A stretch of DNA of 64,000 bases, from positions 124,001 to 188,000 of the forward strand of contig NZ_BAFV01000053.1 in assembly GCF_000308515.1 (NCBI RefSeq), in the 5' to 3' direction. Made by a program: the position numbers and the translations under genes. Positions 1 to 8,260 of the stretch are shown one piece after another. The notes beneath the pieces were generated by a model that made no database searches, had not been told where the DNA came from, and was given only the letters and a program-made list of their open reading frames with translations. Within the stretch, counting starts at the first letter, position 1, and every line of letters starts with the position of its first letter. Source of the stretch: Nocardia carnea NBRC 14403. Lineage in GTDB: Bacteria; Actinomycetota; Actinomycetes; Mycobacteriales; Mycobacteriaceae.

Positions 1-1889
1 ATCGCGGCATGGGTGGTCACCACCCCCTTCGGCAGGCCGGTCGAACCGGAGGTGAAGAGTACGGAGGCAGCGTGCCCCGGTCGCAACGGCGCTATCCGGT
101 CATCGTCATCGATTTCCGCATCGTCCCAGGCGGTCGCATCCACCTCGGCGACCGCGACGACAGTGGTCTGCGCGGGCACGCCGAGATCCTCGCCGTCCAC
201 GGTGAGCAGCACCGACGGCCGTGCCGATCGCAGCATATGCGCGATACGCAACCGCGGATGCTCCGGATCAACCGGGACATAGGCGCCACCGGCGACAGTG
301 ACGGCGTACAGCCAGCACAGCTGGTCGGCCGAACGCTGCAGCGCCACCGCCACCCGCACCTCCGGCCCGACCCCGAGACCGATCAAGAACCGGGCCCGCC
401 GGTTCACTTCGCTGTGGAACCGGGCGTAGGTCCACGATCGTGCACCGTCTCGCAGCGCCGGCGCCTCCGGCGTGCTGCGGACCCGGGCCACGAACCGCGC
501 GGCCAGGGTGGTTGCCGTCACGGGGTGGCCGGTGGTGTTGCGGTCGCGGCAGAGCGCGGTGCGTTCGGCGTCGTCGAGCAGCTCGATATCGGCGAGCGGG
601 GTGGTTTCCGCCGCTACCGCCAGCTCGTCCAGTACCCGCAGGAAAAGCCGCCGGTTCGCCGCGAGCTCGGTTTCGGTGTAACTGTGCGGATTGCCCTGGA
701 AATCGGCACGCAACCCGTCCTCGTGCCCTTCGGTGTACAGGTTGATGAGCAGATCGTCGATCGGACCGGAGGTGAGGACCCGTAACCGGCCGGACGCCCC
801 GCCCAGCCGAATGGTGTCCTCGAACAGCATGATGTTCACGATCGGACCGAATTGCCCGCCGGCCGCGCTCGTCCTGCCGGCATCACTCCGGATGTTCTCG
901 TGTCGATACCGCTGATGACGTAGTGCGCCCGTGATCGCCCACTGGGTCCGCGTAACGAGGTCGGCGATATCGGATTCCGGTAGGACCTCGATCCGCAGCG
1001 GCACGAGATTGGCGAGCATACCGCCGGACCGCTTCGCCATCGCGCTGGTCCGGCCCGAGACCGGCAACGTCAGCACGATATCGGTGCGATCCAGGATCCG
1101 GGCACAGAACAGCGCCACCGCGGCCACCGCGAGCGTCGCGACACTGCAGCCGTGGCGTTGCGCGGCGGCCCGCAGCGCGCCGGCCGTACCCGGGCCTGCC
1201 GCCGCCGCGGCGACCACGGGATGCGCTGGATGTCTCGTATATCGCTCCGAAAGAACCGAATCGGCGAGACCCAGCGTTCGTTTGCGCCAGTACTCCCGGT
1301 CCCGGTCGTGGCGGGGCGATCCGAGATAGGCGATCTCCTCGTCGTACAGCTCGGCCGGTGAACCCGCCCGGTACGGCGGCGGCCGGTGTCCCGAAACCGC
1401 GGCCCGATAGATTTCGGCCACCCTGAGCAGGAAATTCAACGCGCCCAGACCGTCGAGCACCACGTGGTGGGCCCGCGCGTACCAATACCACCGATACTCG
1501 TCCAACCGCAGCACCGCAGAATGCACCAGCTGCGTTCCGGCCAGTTGCCGCGGCATCTCGAAATCGCGGCGCATCCACGCGTGCGCGGCCGATTCGGGGT
1601 CGGCTTCGGCACGCAGATCCACCAGGGCCAGGCCGGCCTCCGCTGTCTCGGCAACGTGCTGCCACGGCTGCCCGCCGATCTCGACTATGCGGACGAAGGC
1701 CGATCCGATCTCCCGTCCCGCGCGCCGGCACGCCGTGTCGAGCAGTCCGGGATCGAGTTCTCCCCGCACCTCGACGTACTGCGCGACCACGAAGGGCACA
1801 TCGGCCGCCGACTGCTGGGCGAACCAGACCCCCAGTTGCCCGGGTGAGAGGGGAAAAACCGAATCATCGTCCACCGAGCCAATACTCAC
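1..1889 (-). CDS. Non-ribosomal peptide synthetase, N-terminal C-A part (truncated by window edge)
   Basis: The leftward reading frame encodes a condensation domain followed by an adenylation domain. It begins with the typical LSPGQLGVWFAQ start of a C domain (about residues 14-25). The catalytic C-domain motif HHVVLDG lies at about residues 141-147 (bases 1449-1469). After about residue 400 an A domain begins, and the last visible residues contain the A3 phosphate-binding loop TSGSTGRPKGVVTTH. A C domain at the very N-terminus suggests a module that receives an acyl or peptidyl group from another protein. The rest (A-domain end, carrier domain) lies outside the window. The start is uncertain: GTG at 1889 is used, GTG at 1874 or 1904 are alternatives; an ATG at 1867 is out of frame. 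It may be co-transcribed with the hydrolase upstream. The product is unknown. Confidence 0.9.
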   Translation of the reverse strand, partial: MSIGSVDDDSVFPLSPGQLGVWFAQQSAADVPFVVAQYVEVRGELDPGLLDTACRRAGREIGSAFVRIVEIGGQPWQHVAETAEAGLALVDLRAEADPESAAHAWMRRDFEMPRQLAGTQLVHSAVLRLDEYRWYWYARAHHVVLDGLGALNFLLRVAEIYRAAVSGHRPPPYRAGSPAELYDEEIAYLGSPRHDRDREYWRKRTLGLADSVLSERYTRHPAHPVVAAAAAGPGTAGALRAAAQRHGCSVATLAVAAVALFCARILDRTDIVLTLPVSGRTSAMAKRSGGMLANLVPLRIEVLPESDIADLVTRTQWAITGALRHQRYRHENIRSDAGRTSAAGGQFGPIVNIMLFEDTIRLGGASGRLRVLTSGPIDDLLINLYTEGHEDGLRADFQGNPHSYTETELAANRRLFLRVLDELAVAAETTPLADIELLDDAERTALCRDRNTTGHPVTATTLAARFVARVRSTPEAPALRDGARSWTYARFHSEVNRRARFLIGLGVGPEVRVAVALQRSADQLCWLYAVTVAGGAYVPVDPEHPRLRIAHMLRSARPSVLLTVDGEDLGVPAQTTVVAVAEVDATAWDDAEIDDDDRIAPLRPGHAASVLFTSGSTGLPKGVVTTHAA

Positions 1890-1951
1890 AGCGGCCCGGA
1901 TCACCCCACAGCCCCCATTTCCCTCGGCAACAGCGACAGGGGCGCGCGGAG

Positions 1952-2806
1952 TCAGGCCCGCACGTGAGTGCGGAGAAACGCTGTCAGCGGGGTGCGAACC
2001 GCCTGCGGATCATCGATGAACGGCCAATGCCCGAGGCCCTCGAGGATGTGGATTTCGGCTTCGGGGAAGAAATTTCGCTGCGTCCGAGCGAACCGGACGG
2101 GGATATAGGGGTCCCCGTCGCCCCAGATCACGCAGACCGGCAGATCGTTCCCCGCGATACCGGTGTTCATTTCCGGGAATGCGCTGACCGGATCACGGGA
2201 GTTGCGGTAGAGCTGGAGGACCGCCCGCTTGTGTGCCCGGTCCGCGTATCGATCGACCCGGTCGGTATAAGAGTGTGGCAGCGGTACGGGATTGTCGCGG
2301 TTGAGGGCGATACGCATGGCACGCTTATTGCTCACCAGCTGGAACAGTTCGCCCAGTACCGGTGTCTGCCAGATCCTCGCGTACCGGTGCCAGCGGTAGC
2401 CGTCGAGTACACCGGTGTTGATCAGGACCAGCCCGGCCAGCCGGTCGCGATGGTCCAGTGCCCACCGCAAACCCCACGGCCCACCGAAATCGTGCAGTAC
2501 GAGATACACGCGCTCGACCCCCAGACGGTCGAGCAGCAGGCCGAGGTATCGCGCATGCCCCGCAATGCTGTGCTCGAAAGCGCGCGGCCGCGCCGATCGC
2601 CCGAATCCCGGCATATCCATGGCGATCACCCGCGCGAAGCCCGCCACCGCGGGAATCAGCTCCGCCCAATCGTCCATCGGCCCCGGATTGCCGTGCACGA
2701 ACACCACGGCCTCCGCGCTGTCGGCGGGCCCGCTGTCGTAGACCGCGCACCGAACACCGTCCAAAAGATGTTCGGTTACCGGCAATACCGGCGTGGTTTC
2801 AGCCAT
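1952..2806 (-). CDS. Alpha/beta hydrolase, haloalkane dehalogenase/epoxide hydrolase-like
   Basis: This 284-residue protein has the full alpha/beta-hydrolase layout: HGNPG oxyanion-hole motif near residue 39, a nucleophile elbow LHDFGGPWG in which Asp takes the place of Ser, a late acidic residue in WGDGDPYIP, and the catalytic His in LGHWPF. An Asp nucleophile is known from haloalkane dehalogenases and epoxide hydrolases, which form an ester intermediate opened by water. The substrate cannot be read from the sequence. A strong ribosome binding site (GAGGGGG) precedes the ATG. It lies 62 bp upstream of the NRPS gene on the same strand, so it could act on or tailor its product, though linkage alone does not prove this. 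Confidence 0.85.
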   Translation of the reverse strand: MAETTPVLPVTEHLLDGVRCAVYDSGPADSAEAVVFVHGNPGPMDDWAELIPAVAGFARVIAMDMPGFGRSARPRAFEHSIAGHARYLGLLLDRLGVERVYLVLHDFGGPWGLRWALDHRDRLAGLVLINTGVLDGYRWHRYARIWQTPVLGELFQLVSNKRAMRIALNRDNPVPLPHSYTDRVDRYADRAHKRAVLQLYRNSRDPVSAFPEMNTGIAGNDLPVCVIWGDGDPYIPVRFARTQRNFFPEAEIHILEGLGHWPFIDDPQAVRTPLTAFLRTHVRA

Positions 2807-2899
2807 TGCGCCCCCTCGATCATCACCGCCGCCCCGCCGTTCGTTCGGCCGACGGTCCGCGACCGACAGTACATCGAGGGATCGCTCCGTCCCGACCTT

Positions 2900-3319
2900 T
2901 CACACGGGGACCACCGTCAGCAACGGATCCAGCCCTTTGAAGTCGTCCGCATTGCGGGTGAACAGCGGCAGATCGTTCGACGAGGCGATGGCAGCGATCA
3001 TCAGGTCCATTTTGCGAGGCTTGGGATTCCGTCCGGCCGCAATCACCAATCTTGCCATCGAGGTGAACCGGCGCGCCGCCGTCGCACAGAGCGGCAGTGC
3101 GTCGAAAGCGTGCTCGATCTCGAAGAGTCGTTCGGTGCGGAGCGCAAGCGTCGCCGTACCGGAGGCCACAGCCACTTCGAGGCCCAGCTCGGCAAGCGTC
3201 ACCGTGCTGATTTTCGACCGGATCGGGAGGTCCATATCCGCGATGGTGGGCAAGTCGATGAGGACACAGGTATCCAGCAGGCCGACGGGGTGGCGGAACT
3301 TCGCACCCGGTTCAGTCAT
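2900..3319 (-). CDS. VapC-type PIN-domain ribonuclease toxin
   Basis: The 139-residue product has a PIN fold: LLDTCVLID near the N-terminus supplies the first metal-binding Asp, AELGLE the Glu, and DLMIAAIA plus FTRNADDF the later acidic residues. VapC toxins are Mg-dependent RNases that cut specific RNAs and are held inactive by the partner antitoxin. The ATG at 3319 overlaps the end of the antitoxin gene by 8 bp, the usual translational coupling in these pairs; longer upstream starts would lie deep in the antitoxin gene. Target RNA cannot be inferred. Confidence 0.85.
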   Translation of the reverse strand: MTEPGAKFRHPVGLLDTCVLIDLPTIADMDLPIRSKISTVTLAELGLEVAVASGTATLALRTERLFEIEHAFDALPLCATAARRFTSMARLVIAAGRNPKPRKMDLMIAAIASSNDLPLFTRNADDFKGLDPLLTVVPV

Positions 3320-3563
3320 CCAGCCTGTCCTCTCCGAATGCGGCGTCGGTCTCCGCACGTTCATCGATGGCGTTCGCACCCGCAAACCTGGCCAATCGCT
3401 GCTTCAGCTCGGCCGTCGTCAGGTTGTTCCGCACGGTGATGGGGCGCAGTTCACCGACAGGTCGCCCGTTGCGGGTGACGACGAAATCCTCCCCCGCTTC
3501 CAGCGCATCCATAACGCCCGCGCTGCCGTTGCGTAGCTCGGCTTGGCTGATTGTCCGCGTCAT
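3312..3563 (-). CDS. Phd/YefM-family antitoxin
   Basis: The 83-residue protein starts MTRTISQAELRN and continues with the VTRNGRPVGELRP segment typical of the Phd/YefM fold: an N-terminal DNA-binding dimer domain and an acidic C-terminal tail (many D and E after residue 60) that would wrap the toxin. It is the first gene of the toxin-antitoxin operon and overlaps the PIN toxin gene by 8 bp. ATG 3563 is chosen; an in-frame GTG three codons earlier is possible. Such antitoxins repress their own promoter, and a repeated element lies directly upstream. Confidence 0.85.
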   Translation of the reverse strand: MTRTISQAELRNGSAGVMDALEAGEDFVVTRNGRPVGELRPITVRNNLTTAELKQRLARFAGANAIDERAETDAAFGEDRLDD

Positions 3564-3570
3564 GCACCTC

Positions 3571-3601
3571 ACGCTAGCGCTTGATGCTATCGGATGCTAT
3601 C
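3571..3601 (-). promoter_or_regulatory. Candidate operator of the toxin-antitoxin operon
   Basis: Just upstream of the antitoxin start are two exact copies of GATGCTATC (3583-3591 and 3593-3601), 10 bp apart, next to the 8-bp palindrome CGCTAGCG (3572-3579). On the coding strand the repeats read GATAGCATC, which overlaps -10-like hexamers (TAGCAT). One-turn spacing suits cooperative binding of an antitoxin dimer. Function is inferred from position. Confidence 0.5.
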
Positions 3602-3672
3602 TCTGTCCTGCACGATCAGCGATCGGGACCTACTGGACAAACCGACGACCCGATCCCCACGGACACGCCGCC

Positions 3673-4179
3673 CTACGCGGCCCCGACCAGCCGGTTGGCG
3701 AACGTCGAAATCGTATAGGTCCCGACACCCAATACGACTTCGAGCGCATTACGCTCGGTGTACCCCTGCGCCGCGAAGGCCTCGACAGACCGGGCGTCCA
3801 CGGCCCCGGCAGTGGCCATGACCTCGAGGGTGAACACCCGGACCGCATCGAGCCGCTCGTCGTCGAGTGCACGCTTGCCGCGCAGAGCCGCGGCCAGTTC
3901 CGGCGGGGCGCCGAGTTTGCGCAGCTTTCCGGCATGCATTGCGATGCAGATATGGCAGTCGTTGTGGACCGCCACCGTCATGATGACCACTTCCCGTGAG
4001 ATCGGTTCCAGCGTGCACCGATCGAATCGCGCGGTCATGTCCAGGAATCCGGTCAGCAGTTCCGGCGAGGCGGCCAGCCGGGCGACCGCGTCGGGCACCG
4101 CTCCACCCCCGGCGGCCATTGCCGCCATCGCTGCGCGTGATCCCTCCGGGGCGGTTTCGAGTGTATGCGGGTCGAACAT
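3673..4179 (-). CDS. AhpD-like carboxymuconolactone decarboxylase family protein
   Basis: The 168-residue protein carries the CMD/AhpD signature C75-H-I-C78 followed by H82 on the family's active-site helix. In AhpD the two cysteines act as a redox pair in peroxide defence; other members of the family are decarboxylases, so the exact reaction is open. ATG 4179 is chosen because upstream residues would run through the shared operator. It is transcribed away from a MarR gene, with a palindromic site between them, and is therefore the likely target of that regulator. Confidence 0.8.
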   Translation of the reverse strand: MFDPHTLETAPEGSRAAMAAMAAGGGAVPDAVARLAASPELLTGFLDMTARFDRCTLEPISREVVIMTVAVHNDCHICIAMHAGKLRKLGAPPELAAALRGKRALDDERLDAVRVFTLEVMATAGAVDARSVEAFAAQGYTERNALEVVLGVGTYTISTFANRLVGAA

Positions 4180-4195
4180 CACGGCTCCTAGTATG

Positions 4196-4234
4196 GACAA
4201 CATGGTTGACGAAATGATGGTAAACCAGGTTGTC
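4196..4234. promoter_or_regulatory. MarR operator between divergent genes
   Basis: A 12-bp inverted repeat with one mismatch: GACAACATGGTT at 4196-4207 and AACCAGGTTGTC at 4223-4234. Each arm is itself partly palindromic (CAAC-N3-GTTG and AACC-N-GGTT). It lies in the 75-bp gap between the AhpD-like gene and the MarR gene, where a MarR dimer would control both promoters. Confidence 0.65.
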
Positions 4235-4254
4235 GATATAGCCAAGGCTGTGCG

Positions 4255-4737
4255 ATGACCAGGAAAGACATGGACCACCTCCGGGCAGGCTACGAACTCC
4301 CACTACTGCTCCTGGCAGGATTCCGCACACTCATCGACGAACTACACGACGAACTCGCACGCCGCGGCCACCCTCATGCGCGGCCGGCCCACGGCTTCGC
4401 GATGCAGGCGATCGGACCCGACGGAGCAACCGCGAGCGATATCGGCCGCCGGCTCGGCATCTCCAAACAGGCCGCGGGCAAAACCGTCGACCGCCTCATC
4501 GCCCTCGGTTACGCGGAACGCGGCGCCGACCCCGCCGACGCCCGCCGCCGGCTCGTTCGCCTCACCGCGCACGGATACGACGCGCTCGCCCATTCGGCCG
4601 CGATCTTCGACCGGCTCCGCGAACAGTGGGCCGAGACGCTGGGCGAGCAACAGCTACGTGCGATGGAGGACGGGCTGCGCACCGTTGCCGCATCGAACGC
4701 TTTCCGGCTCGATGCGACTCAGTGGCTGGGCGAATGA
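4255..4737 (+). CDS. MarR-family transcriptional regulator
   Basis: This 160-residue protein has a winged helix-turn-helix in the middle: DIGRRLGISKQAAGKTVDRL (about residues 62-81) is the recognition unit and ADPADARRRLVRLTAHG the wing. MarR dimers usually repress until a ligand or oxidant releases them. The divergent AhpD-like redox gene suggests an oxidative or small-phenolic signal, but no sensing cysteine is obvious. The start ATG 4255 follows the inverted-repeat operator at once, consistent with autoregulation. Confidence 0.85.
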   Translation: MTRKDMDHLRAGYELPLLLLAGFRTLIDELHDELARRGHPHARPAHGFAMQAIGPDGATASDIGRRLGISKQAAGKTVDRLIALGYAERGADPADARRRLVRLTAHGYDALAHSAAIFDRLREQWAETLGEQQLRAMEDGLRTVAASNAFRLDATQWLGE

Positions 4738-5006
4738 TCTGCGGCCCCGAGCCAGGGCAGACACCGCGCCGCGGCTGGACAGGCCGCACAGGACCCTAAT
4801 TTTCCTGTCTGCCGCCCCGACCGACACAGGACATATTCATCACGCCCACCAACTGTCACGTGAGCGTGGGCACTTTCCTGTACTGCCTCTTCGTCGATGC
4901 AGTCGATACGCTCTCCGCCGAATGAGCCTCCCCCTCGAGAACGTGAGCAGGTTCCGGCACCGTCCACACCGGCCGGAACCACACCACGCTCCCCGGAAAA
5001 ACCTGA
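4738..5006. other. Non-coding gap between MarR gene and nrd terminator
   Basis: About 270 bp between converging transcription units. I see no credible gene. Short open frames here have no recognisable domain and no good ribosome binding site. The nrdE terminator occupies its right end. Confidence 0.5.
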
Positions 5007-5035
5007 CGCGGGCCGGCTTTCGATGCCTGCCCGCG
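5007..5035 (-). terminator. Rho-independent terminator of nrdHIE
   Basis: Stem CGCGGGC / GCCCGCG (5007-5013 with 5029-5035), extended by two more pairs after a mismatch, starts 22 bp past the nrdE stop. Reading leftward it is followed within five bases by TTTTT, giving the classical hairpin plus U-tract. Confidence 0.65.
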
Positions 5036-5057
5036 CCCGGTTACGAAAGCCCCACCG

Positions 5058-7217
5058 TCAGAGCATGCAGCTCACGCAACCCTCGACCTCGGTACCTTCC
5101 AGCGCCATCTGCCGGAGGCGGATGTAGTAGAGGGTTTTGATGCCCTTGCGCCAGGCATAGATCTGGGCGCGGTTCAGATCGCGGGTGGTGGCAGTGTCCT
5201 TGAAGAACAGTGTCAGCGACAGGCCCTGGTCCACATGCTGGGTGGCAGCGGCATAGGTGTCGATGATCTTCTCGTAGCCGATCTCGTACGCGTCCTGGTA
5301 GTAGTCCAGGTTGTCGTTGGTCATATACGGGGCCGGATAGTAGACGCGGCCGATCTTGCCTTCCTTGCGGATCTCGATCTTCGACGCCACCGGGTGGATG
5401 GAGCTGGTGGAGTGGTTGATGTAGGAGATCGAGCCGGTCGGCGGGACCGCCTGCAGGTTCTGGTTGTAGATCCCGTGTTCCATGACCGCGGCCTTCAGCT
5501 GCCGCCAATCGTCCTGGGTGGGGATGTGGATCTCGGCGTCGGCGAACAATTGCGCGACCCGATCGGTTTTCGGCTCCCACACCTGATCGGTGTACTTGTC
5601 GAAGTATTCACCACTGGCGTACTTCGACTCCGGGAACCCGCCGAAGTGCGTACCACGTTCCTGCGCAAGCAGATTCGAGGCACGAAGGGCGTGGTAGACC
5701 ACGGTGTAGAAGTAGATGTTGGTGAAATCCAGGCCCTCCTCGGACCCGTAGTGGATATGTTCCCGCGCCAGGAAGCCGTGCAGGTTCATCTGCCCCAGGC
5801 CGATGGCGTGCGAGGAGTTGTTGCCCTGTTCGATGGAGGGCACCGAGTAGATATGCGTCTGATCGGAGACCGCGGTGAGCGCCCGGATCGCGGTCTCGAT
5901 GGTCTGCGCGAAATCGGGAGAGTCCATACTCTTCGCGATGTTCAGCGACCCCAGGTTGCAGGAGATGTCCTTGCCCACCTCGGCGTAGGTGAGATCGTCG
6001 TTGTACACCGAAGGGGTGGAGACCTGCAGGATCTCCGAGCACAGGTTCGAATGGGTGATCTTGCCGGCGATCGGGTTGGCCCGGTTCACCGTATCCTCGA
6101 ACATGATGTAGGGGTAGCCGGATTCGAACTGCAGCTCGGCGATGGTCTGGAAGAACTCGCGCGCCTTGATCTTCGACTTGCGGATCCGCTTGTCGTCGAC
6201 CATCTCGTAGTACTTCTCGGTGACGTCGATATCGGCGAACGGCTTACCGTAGATCCGCTCCACGTCATAGGGCGAGAACAGGTACATGTCCTCGTTCTTC
6301 TTCGCCAGTTCGAAGGTGATATCGGGGATCACCACACCCAGGGAGAGGGTTTTGATGCGGATCTTCTCGTCCGCGTTCTCCCGTTTGGTGTCGAGGAACC
6401 GGTAGATATCGGGGTGGTGGGCGTGCAGGTACACCGCACCCGCACCCTGCCGGGCCCCGAGCTGATTGGCATAGGAGAACGAATCCTCGAGCAGCTTCAT
6501 GATCGGGATGACGCCCGAGGACTGGTTCTCGATCTTCTTGATCGGCGCCCCGTGCTCACGAATATTGCTGAGCAGCAACGCAACTCCCCCGCCGCGCTTG
6601 GACAGCTGCAGCGCCGAGTTGATGGAACGCCCGATGGACTCCATATTGTCTTCGATCCGCAGCAGGAAGCAGGACACCGGTTCGCCGCGCTGCTTCTTAC
6701 CCGAATTGAGGAACGTCGGAGTGGCCGGCTGGAAGCGGCCGTCGATGATCTCCTCGACCAACTGCCGCGCCAGCACCTCGTCACCGGCGGCCAGCGTGAG
6801 CGCGACCATGCACACCCGGTCCTCGAAACGTTCGAGGTAACGCTTCCCGTCGAAGGTTTTGAGGGTGTAGGAGGTGTAGTACTTGAACGCGCCGAGGAAG
6901 GTCGGGAACCGGAACTTCTTGTCGTAGGCCTGCTGGAACAGCTTCTTCACGAACGCCCGGCTGTACTGCTCGAGGACCTCGGGCTCGTAGTAGTTCTCCT
7001 CGACGAGGTAGTCGAGCTTCTCGTCGAGGTTGTGGAAGAAGACGGTGTTCTGGTTGACGTGCTGCAGGAAGTACTGGTTGGCGGCCTCGCGATCCTTGTC
7101 GAACTGGATCTCGCCGTTCGGCCCGTACAGGTTCAGCATCGCGTTGAGGGCGTGGTAGTCCATGACCTCACCGGGAACGCTTTCGCGTTGCGGGGGCTGC
7201 TCCAGCCGGGCCGTCAT
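5058..7217 (-). CDS. nrdE: Class Ib ribonucleoside-diphosphate reductase, alpha subunit
   Basis: NrdE reduces ribonucleoside diphosphates to deoxyribonucleotides in an alpha2beta2 complex with NrdF, using NrdH as reductant. The 719-residue protein shows the substrate-site segment NLCSE with the radical Cys, the upstream redox Cys in GEPVSCFLLR, the paired tyrosines near IKTLYYIRLRQ that pass the radical, and the mobile C-terminal CVSC pair reduced by NrdH. It lacks the long N-terminal ATP cone of class Ia. The ATG at 7217 overlaps the nrdI stop as ATGA, a better start than TTG 7247, which would overlap nrdI by 34 bp. NrdF is not in the window; in mycobacteria it is also encoded apart from nrdHIE. 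Confidence 0.97.
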   Translation of the reverse strand: MTARLEQPPQRESVPGEVMDYHALNAMLNLYGPNGEIQFDKDREAANQYFLQHVNQNTVFFHNLDEKLDYLVEENYYEPEVLEQYSRAFVKKLFQQAYDKKFRFPTFLGAFKYYTSYTLKTFDGKRYLERFEDRVCMVALTLAAGDEVLARQLVEEIIDGRFQPATPTFLNSGKKQRGEPVSCFLLRIEDNMESIGRSINSALQLSKRGGGVALLLSNIREHGAPIKKIENQSSGVIPIMKLLEDSFSYANQLGARQGAGAVYLHAHHPDIYRFLDTKRENADEKIRIKTLSLGVVIPDITFELAKKNEDMYLFSPYDVERIYGKPFADIDVTEKYYEMVDDKRIRKSKIKAREFFQTIAELQFESGYPYIMFEDTVNRANPIAGKITHSNLCSEILQVSTPSVYNDDLTYAEVGKDISCNLGSLNIAKSMDSPDFAQTIETAIRALTAVSDQTHIYSVPSIEQGNNSSHAIGLGQMNLHGFLAREHIHYGSEEGLDFTNIYFYTVVYHALRASNLLAQERGTHFGGFPESKYASGEYFDKYTDQVWEPKTDRVAQLFADAEIHIPTQDDWRQLKAAVMEHGIYNQNLQAVPPTGSISYINHSTSSIHPVASKIEIRKEGKIGRVYYPAPYMTNDNLDYYQDAYEIGYEKIIDTYAAATQHVDQGLSLTLFFKDTATTRDLNRAQIYAWRKGIKTLYYIRLRQMALEGTEVEGCVSCML

Positions 7218-7666
7218 ACCTGCTGGTGCTGTCGTTGTTGCTGCCAAAACAATCCCAATCCCTCTCGGACGCGGGCCACGTCCTCAGCGGTTCCCATGAG
7301 TTCGAAGCGGTACAGGTAGGGCACCCCGCATTTACGCGAGATCACATCACCTGCGAAGCAGAAGGTGTCGCCGAAGTTCGTGTTCCCGGCGGCGATCACC
7401 CCGCGCAACAGGGCGCGGTTGTGCCGATCGTTGAGGAACTTGGCGACCTGGCGCGGTACGAATTCCTTATCGGAGCGAGCCGAACCCAAGACGTGCCGAC
7501 CGCCCCCGTAGGTGGGGACGATCAGCACGTAGGGTTCGTCGACGTGCAGCGTTTCGGCGCTGGTGTGCAGGGGGATCCGGAGGGCCGGGACATCCAGCTT
7601 CTCGACGAATCGGTGAGTGTTCTCCGAAGCGCTGGAGAAGTACACCAAAGTATGCGATTCGGACAT
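7214..7666 (-). CDS. nrdI: NrdI flavodoxin-like protein
   Basis: NrdI is a small flavodoxin that supplies the oxidant for building the dimanganese-tyrosyl radical cofactor of NrdF. The 150-residue protein has the expected LVYFSSASENTHRFVEKL phosphate-binding N-terminus, YGGGR loop and AAGNTNFGDTFCFAGD segment seen around the flavin. It sits between nrdH and nrdE and shares an ATGA overlap with nrdE, so the two are translationally coupled. The start ATG 7666 has a purine-rich ribosome binding site (CAGGGGAGG). Confidence 0.95.
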   Translation of the reverse strand: MSESHTLVYFSSASENTHRFVEKLDVPALRIPLHTSAETLHVDEPYVLIVPTYGGGRHVLGSARSDKEFVPRQVAKFLNDRHNRALLRGVIAAGNTNFGDTFCFAGDVISRKCGVPYLYRFELMGTAEDVARVREGLGLFWQQQRQHQQV

Positions 7667-7726
7667 TTCACCTCCCCTGTTTCCCGGCCGAATCGGGTGC
7701 GCGGTTCAGCTACGCTGTGCCTATTA

Positions 7727-7791
7727 CGCCTGAGCGCGGGCCCTGCGTGGTTACACTGCGCTGCCGCCTCCGGGCCTGACGCGCTCAGGCG
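7727..7791 (-). promoter_or_regulatory. Hairpin between nrdH and nrdI
   Basis: Perfect 11-bp inverted repeat CGCCTGAGCGC (7727-7737) and GCGCTCAGGCG (7781-7791), with a 43-nt loop. The second arm covers the last codons and stop of nrdH. It could attenuate or process the transcript so that the small NrdH is made in excess over NrdI and NrdE, which is a common stoichiometry need. No U-tract follows. Confidence 0.5.
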
Positions 7792-8015
7792 GCAACAGTG
7801 GCCAGCGCCTTGATGCGGTCGGGCCGGAACCCGGACCAGTGCTCGTCACCGGAGACGACGACGGGGGCCTGCAGGTAGCCGAGAGCCATCACATAGTCGC
7901 GGGCATCGGCGTTCTCGGAGATATCGATGACCTCGTAATCCACCCCGGCCTTGTCGAGAGCCTTGTAGGTGGCATTGCACTGGACGCAAGCGGGCTTGGT
8001 GTACACGGTGATCAT
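7785..8015 (-). CDS. nrdH: NrdH glutaredoxin-like redoxin
   Basis: NrdH is the dedicated electron donor for NrdE and is itself reduced by thioredoxin reductase. The 76-residue protein has the redox motif C10-V-Q-C13 after ITVYTKPA, and the WSGFRPD C-terminal segment typical of NrdH and distinct from glutaredoxins. The ATG at 8015 follows a strong AGGAGAGAGG ribosome binding site. The reading frame is open further upstream to 8264, but that extension has no family counterpart. About 245 bp of leader separates it from the NrdR boxes. Confidence 0.95.
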   Translation of the reverse strand: MITVYTKPACVQCNATYKALDKAGVDYEVIDISENADARDYVMALGYLQAPVVVSGDEHWSGFRPDRIKALATVAA

Positions 8016-8260
8016 TCGAGTCCCTCTCTCCTGTGCCAATGTGCGGTGTCTCGCGGTCTCGTCGTGACGGACCGCCGCCTCCGGATCGAGCCCTCCGCGT
8101 GACTGATCCACAGCCGGTTGTGTTCCGTCTGCGGGGCGCGGTGCCGGCACGATCTGATGATCCTGCGCAAACTCCGAGGACCAGCCCTGAAATACCACGT
8201 CCGGGCCGGTTCCACCCGCTGTCGGCGGGTTCTTCACACCGCCGCCTTCGGGTACCGATG

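Noticed and set aside
1685..1882. ATG 1867 as start of the NRPS gene
   Set aside because: It is in a different frame from the C-domain motifs; the frame with LSPGQLGVWFAQ and HHVVLDG has GTG starts at 1874, 1889 and 1904.
7217..7247. TTG start of nrdE at 7247
   Set aside because: It would overlap nrdI by 34 bp, whereas ATG 7217 gives the usual ATGA coupling and a length close to the family.
5235..7319. 694-codon open frame antisense to nrdE
   Set aside because: It is the mirror of the codon bias of a highly conserved nrdE; the product is Val/Leu/Arg/Asp-rich with no domain and no ribosome site. The same applies to other long antisense frames at 1844-3439, 31455-33167, 49380-51230 and 61703-63355.
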